Shown here: positions 18,005-27,125 of the stretch, one piece after another
Layout of the letters: every line of letters begins with the position of its first letter
Numbering within the stretch: position 1 is the first letter of the stretch
Origin: DATAUD01 sp035511075
Lineage (GTDB): Bacteria > Verrucomicrobiota > Verrucomicrobiia > Limisphaerales > Palsa-1400
Direction: 5' to 3'
Length of the DNA stretch: 64,000 bases
Assembly (NCBI GenBank): GCA_035511075.1
Contig: DATKFW010000153.1
Span: 38,712-102,711, forward strand
Notes under the pieces: generated by a model
What the model saw: only the letters and a program-made list of their open reading frames with translations
What the model was told of the DNA's origin: nothing
Database searches by the model: none
Translations under genes and position numbers: made by a program

Positions 18005-18808
18005 TTAGGCTAATCGCGGTTCCGATTCGCCCAGCGGCACGACATGCGCGGCCCGCAAAGAAAACGGCGCTCCGTCGGTCCTTGCGGCGACGCCCAGTAG
18101 GTGTTGCGGTGCGCCCAATAGCGTGAATTTCCAATCCGTCGCCTTGTCTGCCTGTGCCCTCTCCCAAGCCGCACTGATTCCCTGACCGTCCAGGAGAAAG
18201 GAGAACTGGTCCAGAGGAAGAGCCAGGCCCACTCCCAGGGCCTTGATGTAGCTCTCTTTGAGCGTCCAGTAGGCGAAGAACTGCCGTTGTTGTTCGGAAG
18301 CAGGCAGTGCCCGGAGTGTCCGGAACTCCCTCTCGGAAAAGTTCTTCTCCGCCAGAAGTTCGATTTCAATCTCACGGTCTATCCGTTCCACATCAACCCC
18401 GATCGCCTCGTGAGCGACGCTTACCGCGCACACGACCAAACCTGATGTGTTCGCCAGGTTAAAGTAGATCGGAGGCTTGACGCGCGGTTGATCGATGTGA
18501 GGCTTGCCATGTGGACTTGCCGCGAAGCGCCACGCCCCCGGCGCCACCGAAGTGTAGTTGGACAGAACCGTGCGCACCAGGGCCCTTGTGGCAACGAATT
18601 GCCGCCGGTCACGCTCGAAGCGGAGACGTTGGTGCCGTTCGGATTCTTCCACTGTCATCAGCGCCGCCTGCGCTCTGTGCAGATCCGGGTCGCTCGTTGT
18701 TTCATAGAAATAATACCACAGGTCCACAATTCCTGGTTTGCCAGTCACTGTTTCCGCGACGCAGAGCGGCGGTGAAGTAGCGTCCATTGGGCGGATCGGT
18801 AGCAACAT
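18005..18808 (-). CDS. 4'-phosphopantetheinyl transferase, Sfp type
   Basis: 267 aa with the Sfp family signatures: a basic substrate region (RHQRLRFERDRRQFVATRAL), HGKPHI, FNLANTSGLVVCAVS, the Mg-binding GVDVERIDRE and the WTLKESYIKALGVGL helix. It transfers the phosphopantetheine arm of CoA to carrier proteins. At this length it matches two-lobed Sfp enzymes serving NRPS/PKS or fatty acid carriers. The ATG at 18808 is preceded by GGAA with suitable spacing. The longer frame to 18901 has no ribosome binding site and runs into the intergenic region. No NRPS or PKS gene lies in the window, so its carrier protein is elsewhere. Confidence 0.9.
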   Translation of the reverse strand: MLLPIRPMDATSPPLCVAETVTGKPGIVDLWYYFYETTSDPDLHRAQAALMTVEESERHQRLRFERDRRQFVATRALVRTVLSNYTSVAPGAWRFAASPHGKPHIDQPRVKPPIYFNLANTSGLVVCAVSVAHEAIGVDVERIDREIEIELLAEKNFSEREFRTLRALPASEQQRQFFAYWTLKESYIKALGVGLALPLDQFSFLLDGQGISAAWERAQADKATDWKFTLLGAPQHLLGVAARTDGAPFSLRAAHVVPLGESEPRLA

Positions 18809-18972
18809 GCTTGTTTCCGTTCTAGACTTTACCGCCGAATCGGCTCGCCATCCAATCGCAATTTCGAGCAATCCCAGAACAGGTTGGGCGAAGGCGCGCA
18901 CGACAGGCGCGCCGAATTGGAGTAACGTTTTCCTCGAACATTGAATTAGGAATTAAAATAAAGGATCAAAAA

Positions 18973-19971
18973 ATGAAAAAGCGCAAACTTGGAAAGAGTA
19001 ATTTGGAAGTCTCAACCATCGGGCTGGGTTGTATGGGAATGAGTTTTTCCTACGGCCCGCCCAAAGATAAGCAGGAGATGACCGCTCTTCTTCGTGCCGC
19101 TGTGGAACGCGGCGTCACGTTATTCGATACCGCTGAAGTTTATGGTCCGTTCACAAACGAAGAGCTTGTGGGCGAAGCGCTCGCCCCCTTCCGTAAGCAA
19201 GTGGTCATTGCCACCAAATTCGGGTTCGACGTGAGTGGCAGCGATAGCCGGCCGGGGGCGGCGAACATGAACAGTCAGCCCGCGCACATCAAGCAAGCTG
19301 TCGAAGGCTCGCTCAAGCGGCTCAAAGTGGATGTCATTGATTTGCTCTATCAGCATCGGGTTGACCCGAACGTGGCCATCGAAGACGTGGCGGGCGCGGT
19401 GAAGGAACTGATTCAGGCGGGCAAGGTGAAGCACTTCGGCCTTTCCGAAGCAGGCGTGAAAACGATCCGTCGCGCCCATGCCGTCCAGCCGGTCACCGCG
19501 CTCCAGAGCGAATACTCGCTATGGACGAGAACCCCGGAGAACGAAGTGATACCAACGCTTGAAGAACTCGGCATCGGCTTCGTTCCCTACAGTCCTTTGG
19601 GCAAGGGCTTCCTCACGGGTGCAATGAACGAGAACACCAAACTCGACAGCGCCGACTTCCGCAGCACCCTCCCGCGTTTTACGCCGGCGGCGATGAAGGC
19701 GAATCAGACCTTGGTGGACCTGCTCGCCAGCATCGCCCAGCGTAAGAAGGCGACACCGGCTCAAATTGCTCTGGCTTGGCTGCTGGCACAGAAGCCGTGG
19801 ATCGTTCCCATTCCCGGCACCACGAAGCTCCATCGCGTGGACGAGAACATCGCGGCGGTTGCAGTCCAACTGACGCCGGACGATCTTTGTGAAATCGAAA
19901 GCGCCGCTTCAAAGATCAAAGTGGAAGGGGCTCGGTATCCGGAAAAGCTGGAGCAAATGACCGGTCGTTAA
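18973..19971 (+). CDS. Aldo/keto reductase
   Basis: 332 aa, an NADP(H)-dependent TIM-barrel oxidoreductase of the YajO/AKR13 type. The catalytic tetrad is visible: D52 and Y57 in LFDTAEVYGPFTNEE, K82 in VVIATKFGF and H128 in LLYQHRVDP. The cofactor-binding end has WIVPIPGTTKLHRVDENI. The substrate is unknown; relatives reduce small aldehydes and ketones. AAGGA sits 7 bases before the ATG. It is divergent from the phosphopantetheinyl transferase with a 164-bp gap that must hold both promoters. Confidence 0.92.
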   Translation: MKKRKLGKSNLEVSTIGLGCMGMSFSYGPPKDKQEMTALLRAAVERGVTLFDTAEVYGPFTNEELVGEALAPFRKQVVIATKFGFDVSGSDSRPGAANMNSQPAHIKQAVEGSLKRLKVDVIDLLYQHRVDPNVAIEDVAGAVKELIQAGKVKHFGLSEAGVKTIRRAHAVQPVTALQSEYSLWTRTPENEVIPTLEELGIGFVPYSPLGKGFLTGAMNENTKLDSADFRSTLPRFTPAAMKANQTLVDLLASIAQRKKATPAQIALAWLLAQKPWIVPIPGTTKLHRVDENIAAVAVQLTPDDLCEIESAASKIKVEGARYPEKLEQMTGR

Positions 19972-20024
19972 GCGCCTGCCAAACAGGCCGGCGTACGCGC
20001 CGCCGCAAGGGGCGATTTTCCCGA

Positions 20025-21476
20025 TCAATTCTTTGGAGGCAATCGGCCAATCCAAATGGCGCCGCCGGCATGATGCCATTGGAGCGGAGGCAGAATCGGT
20101 TCCCCATTGCCGGTAATTTCCAATCGGTCCTGCGGCCGCATCTTGTCAACCCATGGCCGGTAGGCTTCCCATGCGTATTGATTCCATTGAATGTTCCGGA
20201 AAATCTTCAGATCATCCTCCGGCATGATCGCCGGTTCGTATCCCAGGAGGTAGCGCCAGTTTCCGTCCGGGTTTTTGTAAAACGTGTTGAAGAAAAAGGA
20301 AAAATCGGCGCTGTAAAAAATGCCGCCGTCATCGGGCATCCAGCCCTTCATGTCGGCCCTGCTGCCATCCGCAAAAGCTTCATGCAGGCTGCGACTGTAA
20401 CGGCTGTCCAGATCGCTTGTGGTATCCAGAAAAAGCGGCACCGCCAGCAGACAGCAACCGGCCAGGCGCCGTCCCGGGGCATTGTCCCACCAAAGCTTCA
20501 TCGAGTCGTCAAATTGCGCCGCCAGCCAGACCATCGCCGCCGCCAAGCCCCAGTCCGCCCAGAATCGTCCCGCTTTAAGAGCGAGAATCCAGCAGAGAGC
20601 CATCAGCCAGAAAAGCGGGGAGCGGAAAAGGTCCGGTTCGCCCCTGCGCTGCTGTTTGCGCCACAGCCACACGAACCCGAGGACCAGCAGCGCGCTGAAC
20701 TCACCGGCGCTGGGCTGGAGTTCCCCCACCAGCGACGCGGTGGCCACCGGCTCCTTGTAGAGCGCGGCGCCCCAAAGAAGGTTTTGTTTCAGGAATTCGA
20801 TGGGCGCTCCGGTGAGCGCCGCGCCAAGGGCCGTTCCGGCCAGCCAGCATAATGTCAAATATATCGTCTCCCGCCACCATCCGGCCAAAAAAAACGCGGC
20901 CAGCACCAACCCATACAAGTACCACGTCCCGTGAATCCACGCCGCCAGGGCAAATCCGGCGACGCTTCCGATTATCTTCCACCAGGAGAGCGTCGGCGTC
21001 CGTTCGAGCGCCCACGCCAGCAGCACGCAAATGAGAACGCCTTCGGTGAGCAAAAAAGGACGGGCCTGGGTAAATCGCGACATCAATCCGGGGAAAGGAA
21101 CGGTGACCGCCAGGAGCGCCGCAAGCCACGCTTCGGGGTGGCGGAGCAACGGCAACGCCCCGCAGAGTATCAGGAGCAACAGCCCGGCCACTGAGAATTG
21201 CATCAAGCCGTCCTCGGAAACGTTCCCGACCCGATGCAACCGGCGCAGGAGCCATTCCCAGCCTGGACTGAAGTCCATCTGGTAGGTGGGTCCCATCACC
21301 AGGATTTGCGGATATTCCTTGTCCGTCACGGCCTTGGCGACGTAGCGGCGGGCGTCGCCGATGGGCACGTAGCCATAGCTGAGAACTTTGAACGCGATGC
21401 ATATACAGGCCGACACGACGATCACCCACGAGAGCAGGGGGGCGTACTTTTGGAGAAGCGCGGGGCCGTTGTTCAT
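20025..21476 (-). CDS. Polytopic membrane protein, possible GT-C type glycosyltransferase
   Basis: 483 aa with about nine to ten hydrophobic segments over residues 12-350 and a hydrophilic C-terminal third. The first extramembrane loop contains GYVPIGDARRYVAKAV, with an acidic residue placed like the catalytic Asp of GT-C enzymes (ArnT/PMT/DUF2029 style). I do not recognise a precise family, so the glycosyltransferase idea rests on topology and this loop only. The ATG at 21476 follows an in-frame TTG and is the likelier start. Its gene converges with the aldo/keto reductase and diverges from uvrA. Confidence 0.6.
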   Translation of the reverse strand: MNNGPALLQKYAPLLSWVIVVSACICIAFKVLSYGYVPIGDARRYVAKAVTDKEYPQILVMGPTYQMDFSPGWEWLLRRLHRVGNVSEDGLMQFSVAGLLLLILCGALPLLRHPEAWLAALLAVTVPFPGLMSRFTQARPFLLTEGVLICVLLAWALERTPTLSWWKIIGSVAGFALAAWIHGTWYLYGLVLAAFFLAGWWRETIYLTLCWLAGTALGAALTGAPIEFLKQNLLWGAALYKEPVATASLVGELQPSAGEFSALLVLGFVWLWRKQQRRGEPDLFRSPLFWLMALCWILALKAGRFWADWGLAAAMVWLAAQFDDSMKLWWDNAPGRRLAGCCLLAVPLFLDTTSDLDSRYSRSLHEAFADGSRADMKGWMPDDGGIFYSADFSFFFNTFYKNPDGNWRYLLGYEPAIMPEDDLKIFRNIQWNQYAWEAYRPWVDKMRPQDRLEITGNGEPILPPLQWHHAGGAIWIGRLPPKN

Positions 21477-21590
21477 CAACTACTCAAACCGCGCCCGCCG
21501 CCCCGGCGTCAAGGGCAAAATGCGCGCCCTTTTCTTTCGCGCCCGTTGGGCTTATGATAACAGGATGCTCTAATTGCGAAATTCGAAGCC

Positions 21591-24542
21591 ATGTCCAAAG
21601 AATTCATCAGAATCGGCGGGGCCCGCCAGCACAACTTAAAGAACCTGACGCTTTCCATTCCGCGCGACCGATTGGTGGTCATCACGGGCTTGAGCGGTTC
21701 GGGCAAGTCCTCGCTCGCCTTCGACACCATTTACGCCGAGGGCCAGCGCAAATATGTCGAGTCCCTCTCGGCCTACGCGCGGCAATTTCTCGATCAAATG
21801 GAAAAGCCGGAGGTCGATTTTATCGAGGGCCTTTCCCCGGCCATCGCCATCGAGCAACGCGGCGCGGCCAGCAATCCGCGCTCCATCATTGCCACAACGA
21901 CCGAGATTTACGATTATCTCCGCCTGCTCTTTGCCAATGTCGGCCAGCCCCATTGCCCGGCCAGCGGCGAGCCGGTCTCGCGCCAGACCACCAGCGATAT
22001 CGTCGACAAAATCCTCGCCCTTCCGATGAAAACCCGCGTCATGTTGCTGGCGCCCGTCGTTGTCAAACAAAAGGGAGAATTCCGCGACGTTATCGAGCGG
22101 CTGGCCCGCGAAGGCTTCGTCCGCGCGCGCGTCGATGGGGAATTGGTTGAATTGAGCAGCAACGTGCGCGTCAAGCTCGACCCTAAGCAACGACATTCCA
22201 TCGACGCGGTTGTGGACCGGCTGGTCATCGACGATAAAATCCGCGTGCGGTTGGGGGATTCGGTCGAGACGGCGCTGAAGTGGGGTGACGGGCGATTGGC
22301 GCTGTTGCAGCAACCGGGCGAGGCCGCCGGAGGGAACGGCAACACTTGGACCGAATCGCTGCATTCCAATCGCAATTACAGTCCCTCCACCGGCCAGAGT
22401 TTTGAACCTCCGACGCCGAAACATTTTTCGTTCAACTCGCCGATGGGAGCGTGCCCGGTCTGCCACGGCCTTGGCCAAAAGATGGTCTTTGACGCGAACC
22501 TGATCGTGCCCGATCCGGACAAAACCCTGGAAAATGGCGCGGTGCTTCCGTGGCGGCGCGGCGCCAAGCGTCTGATTGTCTATTACAAGGCGCTGTTGCG
22601 CGGGATGGCGCGGCATTTCGGGCAAAGCATGGAAACCGTGTGGAAGGATTTGCCCGGGGACTTCAAGGAGAAGTTGCTGCGCGGCACAGGGGCGGAGGAA
22701 ATCGAATTCACCTTTTGGCGCGCGGGCAAAGTCAGCGCCGCCAGGAAGTGTTTTGAAGGAATTATTCCGAACCTGGAACGCCTTTACGTCGAAAGCGAGA
22801 GCGAGTTCACAAAGAACCGCCTCAAAAGTTTTATGAACCCGGAACCCTGCGACGCCTGCAACGGGCGCCGGCTCAAACCCGAAATCCTCGCCGTAACGCT
22901 CGGCACGACGGCGCCGAAACCGGGTTCCAACATTCCCGGTCTTTCGATCATGGATGTTTGCGGGTTGTCGGTCGGGCAGGCCGACGAGTTTTTTGCCGAT
23001 TTAAAGCTGACCGACTTTCAACAAAAGGTCGCCGCCGAATTGATCCGGGAAATCCGCTCGCGGCTGGGCTTTCTCAAGAACGTCGGCCTGGGTTATCTCA
23101 CGCTCGATCGCGAAAGCGGCACTCTTTCAGGCGGAGAAGCGCAGCGCATCCGGCTGGCCACCCAGATTGGCGCCGGGCTGGTGGGCGTCCTTTATATTCT
23201 TGACGAGCCAAGCATCGGTTTGCACCAGCGCGACAACGAACGCCTGCTGCAGTCGCTGGAAGGATTGCGCGACCTCGGAAATTCCGTCCTGGTTGTCGAG
23301 CATGACGAGGAGACGATCCGGCGGGCCGATTACGTGCTGGACCTCGGTCCCGGCGCGGGTGTGCGCGGCGGCGAATTGGTGGCGGTGGGGACGGTGGCCG
23401 AAATCGAGGGCTGTCCCCGCTCTTTGACGGGACAATACCTCAAGGGCGAACTGAAGATTCCCATTCCCAAAACCCGCGTCAAACCTTCCGCGGAACGGGG
23501 CTGGCTGGAGATTCTGGGCGCCACCGAAAACAATTTGAAAAATATCGACGCGCGCATTCCTCTGGGCGCCTTCACTGTGGTGACGGGCGTGAGCGGGTCG
23601 GGCAAGAGCACGCTGGTGGATGATATTTTGCGCCGGGCGTTGTTTCGTAAATTTTACGGGTCCAAGGAGCAGCCAGGACGCCACCGGCTGATGCGGGGAT
23701 TCGAGTCGCTGGACAAGGTCATTGTCATCGATCAAACGCCGATCGGGCGCACGCCCCGGAGCAATCCAGCCACCTACACGGGCATGTTCAACCAAATCCG
23801 CGATCTGTTCGCCAAACTGCCCTCGGCAAAAATCCGCGGCTACGAAGCGGGCCGCTTCAGCTTCAACGTCAAGGGCGGTCGATGCGAAAAGTGCCAGGGC
23901 GACGGCTTGATCAAAATCGAGATGCACTTCCTGCCGCCGATATACGTCACATGCGAAGCGTGCAGCGGCCGCCGCTACAATCGGGAAACGCTCGAAATCC
24001 ATTTCAAGGGGATGAACATCGCCGATGTTCTGGAAATGACGGTCGATGAGGCCGCCACTTTTTTTCGCGCCGTGCCCAAGATTTACGAGCCGTGTCTGAC
24101 GCTGGCCGAGGTGGGTCTGGGCTACGTGCGGCTCGGGCAGTCCGGCACGACGCTCAGCGGGGGCGAGGCCCAGCGCATCAAGCTGGCGGGCGAGTTGAGC
24201 CGAAAAGCCACCGGCCACACGCTCTATATTTTGGACGAACCGACCACCGGCCTGCATTTTCACGACGTGGCCAAACTGCTGGACGTTCTATTCAAATTGC
24301 GCAACACCGGCAACACCCTGCTCATCATCGAGCACAATCTGGACGTGATTAAAACCGCCGATTGGGTGATTGACCTGGGGCCGGAAGGGGGGGCAGGGGG
24401 TGGCCGTATTGTGGCCGAGGGACCGCCGGAAAAAATCGCCCGCACCCTGGGCAGCCACACCGGTCAATACCTCCGCCGCATTTTGTTTCCGCAAATGGCG
24501 CCGGCGAATCCCGCTCCGCCCGTCGCGAATCCGGTTGCCTGA
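21591..24542 (+). CDS. uvrA: UvrABC excinuclease subunit A
   Basis: 983 aa, the damage-recognition ATPase of nucleotide excision repair. Two ABC ATPase modules: Walker A at residues 33-40 (GLSGSGKSS) and near 670 (GVSGSGKSTLVDD), with signatures LSGGEAQRIRLATQIG and LSGGEAQRIKLAGELS. The C-terminal zinc module is intact (CEKCQGDG, then CEACSGRRY). The first zinc module is not: only the second CxxC pair survives (ACPVCHGLG, about residue 286), while the preceding pair is replaced by YSPSTGQSF at about 263-270. It is adjacent to a 5'-divergent membrane-protein gene, with a TATGAT -10-like hexamer at 21553-21558. No SOS-type operator was recognised. Confidence 0.97.
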   Translation: MSKEFIRIGGARQHNLKNLTLSIPRDRLVVITGLSGSGKSSLAFDTIYAEGQRKYVESLSAYARQFLDQMEKPEVDFIEGLSPAIAIEQRGAASNPRSIIATTTEIYDYLRLLFANVGQPHCPASGEPVSRQTTSDIVDKILALPMKTRVMLLAPVVVKQKGEFRDVIERLAREGFVRARVDGELVELSSNVRVKLDPKQRHSIDAVVDRLVIDDKIRVRLGDSVETALKWGDGRLALLQQPGEAAGGNGNTWTESLHSNRNYSPSTGQSFEPPTPKHFSFNSPMGACPVCHGLGQKMVFDANLIVPDPDKTLENGAVLPWRRGAKRLIVYYKALLRGMARHFGQSMETVWKDLPGDFKEKLLRGTGAEEIEFTFWRAGKVSAARKCFEGIIPNLERLYVESESEFTKNRLKSFMNPEPCDACNGRRLKPEILAVTLGTTAPKPGSNIPGLSIMDVCGLSVGQADEFFADLKLTDFQQKVAAELIREIRSRLGFLKNVGLGYLTLDRESGTLSGGEAQRIRLATQIGAGLVGVLYILDEPSIGLHQRDNERLLQSLEGLRDLGNSVLVVEHDEETIRRADYVLDLGPGAGVRGGELVAVGTVAEIEGCPRSLTGQYLKGELKIPIPKTRVKPSAERGWLEILGATENNLKNIDARIPLGAFTVVTGVSGSGKSTLVDDILRRALFRKFYGSKEQPGRHRLMRGFESLDKVIVIDQTPIGRTPRSNPATYTGMFNQIRDLFAKLPSAKIRGYEAGRFSFNVKGGRCEKCQGDGLIKIEMHFLPPIYVTCEACSGRRYNRETLEIHFKGMNIADVLEMTVDEAATFFRAVPKIYEPCLTLAEVGLGYVRLGQSGTTLSGGEAQRIKLAGELSRKATGHTLYILDEPTTGLHFHDVAKLLDVLFKLRNTGNTLLIIEHNLDVIKTADWVIDLGPEGGAGGGRIVAEGPPEKIARTLGSHTGQYLRRILFPQMAPANPAPPVANPVA

Positions 24543-24543
24543 G

Positions 24544-25251
24544 CTAACCCACCTTCGCTTTGGCTTCGTCAGGGACGACGACTTTCGTGGCGCCGACATC
24601 TTTGACTTCGACCGTCGTTGTGCGATCGACGTCGCGGTCATCGCCGCCAAAATTCATCGTGCCCTGCAATTTGACCTGGTACTTGGTGATAATGCCGTCT
24701 TTGATCCAAAACTTGACGGAGCCTTTGGCGCTGCTGACCGTTGGGCCTCCCCCGTTCCGTCCCCGAAACATCAGGAGACTCTTTGCGCCGTCTTCCGTTA
24801 AGTCGCCCGAATAAACATCGTCGGCCTGGGTCAACTCTTTGGTTTTGCCCGCGATGTCCTCCGCCTCGGCGGCGGGCGCCTTGTATTCCTGCATGCGCAT
24901 CGCCAGGAAACGAAAGAAGTTGAAACCTCCATCGCCATCGTCCTTGGCGGCATCGGCGAGCGATTTCCATCCCTCATCGCCCTTTATCGCGCCTTTGCCG
25001 TCCTTGGCAAACGCTTGAGTCGTATTGTCTTGGAAATTGAAATCAACATACGTAAAGCCGCCCTTTTCGGTCTTGCCGTGGCTCGGTCCCGGTTGAAATT
25101 GCGAACTTTCGACGGTCGTGGTCCAGGCGTAATTGTCCGCCTCCGCCAATTTTCGGGCCGCATTCTTGACGTTGTCCACCGGCGTCGAATCGGCGGCCAT
25201 GACCGTTCCGCTCAACGCGAGCGCCATTGCAAGAGAAATGAAATTTTTCAT
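24544..25251 (-). CDS. Exported protein of unknown function
   Basis: 235 aa beginning MKNFISLAMALALSGTVMAA, a clean signal peptide with cleavage after about residue 20. The mature part is rich in Asp, Gly and Lys. It has alternating strands (YAWTTTVESSQFQPG; FTYVDFNFQDNTTQAF; VKFWIKDGIITKYQVKLQG), resembling the lipoprotein-like beta folds that measure or carry hydrophobic ligands, but I recognise no family. The longer frame to 25317 was discarded in favour of the ATG that starts the signal peptide. It converges on uvrA, the stop codons being one base apart, so there is no room for a terminator between them. Confidence 0.8.
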   Translation of the reverse strand: MKNFISLAMALALSGTVMAADSTPVDNVKNAARKLAEADNYAWTTTVESSQFQPGPSHGKTEKGGFTYVDFNFQDNTTQAFAKDGKGAIKGDEGWKSLADAAKDDGDGGFNFFRFLAMRMQEYKAPAAEAEDIAGKTKELTQADDVYSGDLTEDGAKSLLMFRGRNGGGPTVSSAKGSVKFWIKDGIITKYQVKLQGTMNFGGDDRDVDRTTTVEVKDVGATKVVVPDEAKAKVG

Positions 25252-25430
25252 ACGAATTTCGCTTTGTGATTCTGTGCCATCAGTTGTGGCTGAAAACGCG
25301 CCCGCCGTCAAGATCAAGTGGCGCCCCTCGAAGGTAATGCCTTAATTTGAAATAATTTCACTTTTTGGGGCGGTTGGCATAGAACTGTCAGGGCTTGACC
25401 GGATGGATTGCGGGGTGTTTTCTTCCCTCC

Positions 25431-25715
25431 ATGAGCAGCAACCCGCCGCCTGACACGTTTTACCTAGTTCTCGTTGATAAGCCAAGTGCATACGATCCAA
25501 TCGAAACCAAATGGCAAGCATGGGCCAGGTTCTTAAAAAGCCTCGAGAGTGACCAATACATGAATCAAAGGCTTGAACGGTTAACTGAAAACGCCTTCCT
25601 GTTTCACACCAGAAATAACGTGCTGCTGTTAAATTGGTTTCTGGGGCAGTGTGGAAAAGAGAGCATTGCAGCCACGGTCTTTTTCTTGCCGCAAAAGCCA
25701 GAGCTTTGCAAGTGA
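25431..25715 (+). CDS. Small orphan protein
   Basis: 94 aa, starting MSSNPPPDTFYLVLVDKPSA. The composition is protein-like, with aromatic clusters (WQAWARFLKSL; NVLLLNWFLGQ) and no signal or membrane segment. No family is recognised and there is no good ribosome binding site. It opens the less GC-rich accessory stretch that continues to about 30.4 kb. Confidence 0.45.
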   Translation: MSSNPPPDTFYLVLVDKPSAYDPIETKWQAWARFLKSLESDQYMNQRLERLTENAFLFHTRNNVLLLNWFLGQCGKESIAATVFFLPQKPELCK

Positions 25716-25754
25716 TCGCGGCTGCGCAAATATGGCAATATCGTCGTAAGCCTT

Positions 25755-26072
25755 TCATTTCCGCGCCTTCTTCACCTGATATGCGACCCCCGCCTTGACC
25801 GCCGCCGCCGCCGAATCCACGGGCGGCAGTTCCAGTATCGTAATGAATTGTTCCGGTTCATCGTACGACCACCCGTAACACCGTTTCGCCTTCGGGTGCG
25901 TGGCGAGCGCAAACACCTCAACGTCGCCTTCCCACACGGTCGTGCCATCAAACACCTCTTTGACTGGCACCGATTCCAGCCACGTCGCGTCGCACTTGTG
26001 CAACTGGCGAATCACCATTTGAAGGCGTTCGATGTATCGCTTTTTAGCCTCGGTTTGACTTGGTATTTTCAC
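25755..26072 (-). CDS. Small orphan protein, basic N-terminus
   Basis: 105 aa when started at the GTG at 26072; a TTG at 26129 would add 19 residues and overlap the divergent gene at 26096. The N-terminal half is a basic helix (TEAKKRYIERLQMVIRQLHK) followed by a compact alpha/beta region (VWEGDVEVFALATHP; KRCYGWSYDEPEQFITILEL). No family is recognised. It is in a head-to-head arrangement with the next gene (23 bp apart with this start), which suggests shared control. Confidence 0.6.
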   Translation of the reverse strand: MKIPSQTEAKKRYIERLQMVIRQLHKCDATWLESVPVKEVFDGTTVWEGDVEVFALATHPKAKRCYGWSYDEPEQFITILELPPVDSAAAAVKAGVAYQVKKARK

Positions 26073-26095
26073 GGATTGTCGTAGTCTTTTCGCTA

Positions 26096-26464
26096 ATGAA
26101 TCGCGAGGATTTCGAGATTTGGGCGTCAACTGTAAAACTCATCGCGATGGCGACGGAAGGACAGCTTTCCGCAGCCGTGACGCTTTCGGCACGGATTGGG
26201 CTTGTCGAGAAACATTTGTCCCTTTTACATCAGATTAATTCTTTACCGGATGGCGACCATAAGCGCGACATACGCGAGCAACTTTCAAAGACAGCAGATC
26301 AAGTCGCCGCTTTATCGCACGATAAGACCTTAGGCGATACTCTTGCACGCCTTCAAAGCGCGCATGATCAGTTGTTAGCCTTAATAGAACACATAAGAGC
26401 TTCTTTTGATGCTTCCCGTCCACCTGGGGCGCAGAGTTCAGATTTTTTGCGCTTTCCATTGTGA
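26096..26464 (+). CDS. Small helical orphan protein
   Basis: 122 aa starting MNREDFEIWASTVKLIAMAT, almost entirely predicted helix (ARIGLVEKHLSLLHQINSL; DTLARLQSAHDQLLALIEHI) with heptad-like spacing, so it probably forms a coiled coil or helical bundle. No family is recognised. Its start faces the divergent gene at 25755-26072. Confidence 0.6.
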   Translation: MNREDFEIWASTVKLIAMATEGQLSAAVTLSARIGLVEKHLSLLHQINSLPDGDHKRDIREQLSKTADQVAALSHDKTLGDTLARLQSAHDQLLALIEHIRASFDASRPPGAQSSDFLRFPL

Positions 26465-27125
26465 CTCGCGTTATAGCCACAACGCGTCTCGATAGTCAAT
26501 AACAATCTAATTTTCCCCGCAGTATTGCAGCACTTCAGCAACCGTCCAGATGCTCTTTTCAACGCCAACGGCCATTGCTGGAGTCATCCGAATCGCGCCA
26601 TGAACCTTGCAAAAATTATAATACTCAAAATAGGTTTTTTAGCCATTTAAGTGCATTTAATTCCGTCTTATTGGCAGCGCCGAAACCCTTGATTTTATTG
26701 AATAAAACCCACTTTTGGCCGTTTTCGCCAATGTTTGCGCGGGTGCGCGGTAAAAGCCTGAATCTAGCATAAAATCTAGCATAGGCCCATAACGCCCGCA
26801 AAAAACTAAACGTTGCGTTTCTGCATTGTTGCGTTGAGTTGCCTTTGATCGCATTGCATCTGCGGGTCGCGCTCAAAGTTGCAAGCAGTTGCAAGTTTGG
26901 CAGCCCACTGTTCCAAGCGCCGCCCTCTGGTCGGACTTCCCGCAAATACGCTGCCCAATCGCGCATAAACGGCGTCAGGCGCATTTGATCGTCCAGTTGC
27001 TGCAAAGATGCGGGTTGCGGCTGCGGCGCGGTGCGGGCGCGTTTTGCGCCAGTGGCTTATCATCGAGGCGGCACTGCGAATTCGACAAGTTGGCAATTGA
27101 CTTGCCGCTGGACCCGTTGTTGGGC
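26465..27125. other. 661-bp stretch without a confident gene; possible degraded ORF on the minus strand
   Basis: The only protein-like frame is on the minus strand at 26625-27005. Its first 45 codons look real (QLDDQMRLTPFMRDWAAYL and LREVRPEGGAWNSGLPNLQL), then composition becomes random and AT-rich. Two stop codons in tandem sit just upstream, between it and the TIR gene. It may be the remains of a gene once translated with the TIR gene. Nothing else is seen. Confidence 0.3.

Noticed and set aside
21480..21590. SOS operator upstream of uvrA
   Set aside because: No convincing LexA-type dyad was found in the gap; only a TATGAT -10-like hexamer.
21636..24263. Long minus-strand frames opposite uvrA
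   Set aside because: High-GC antisense shadows with no recognisable domain; uvrA is unambiguous on the plus strand.
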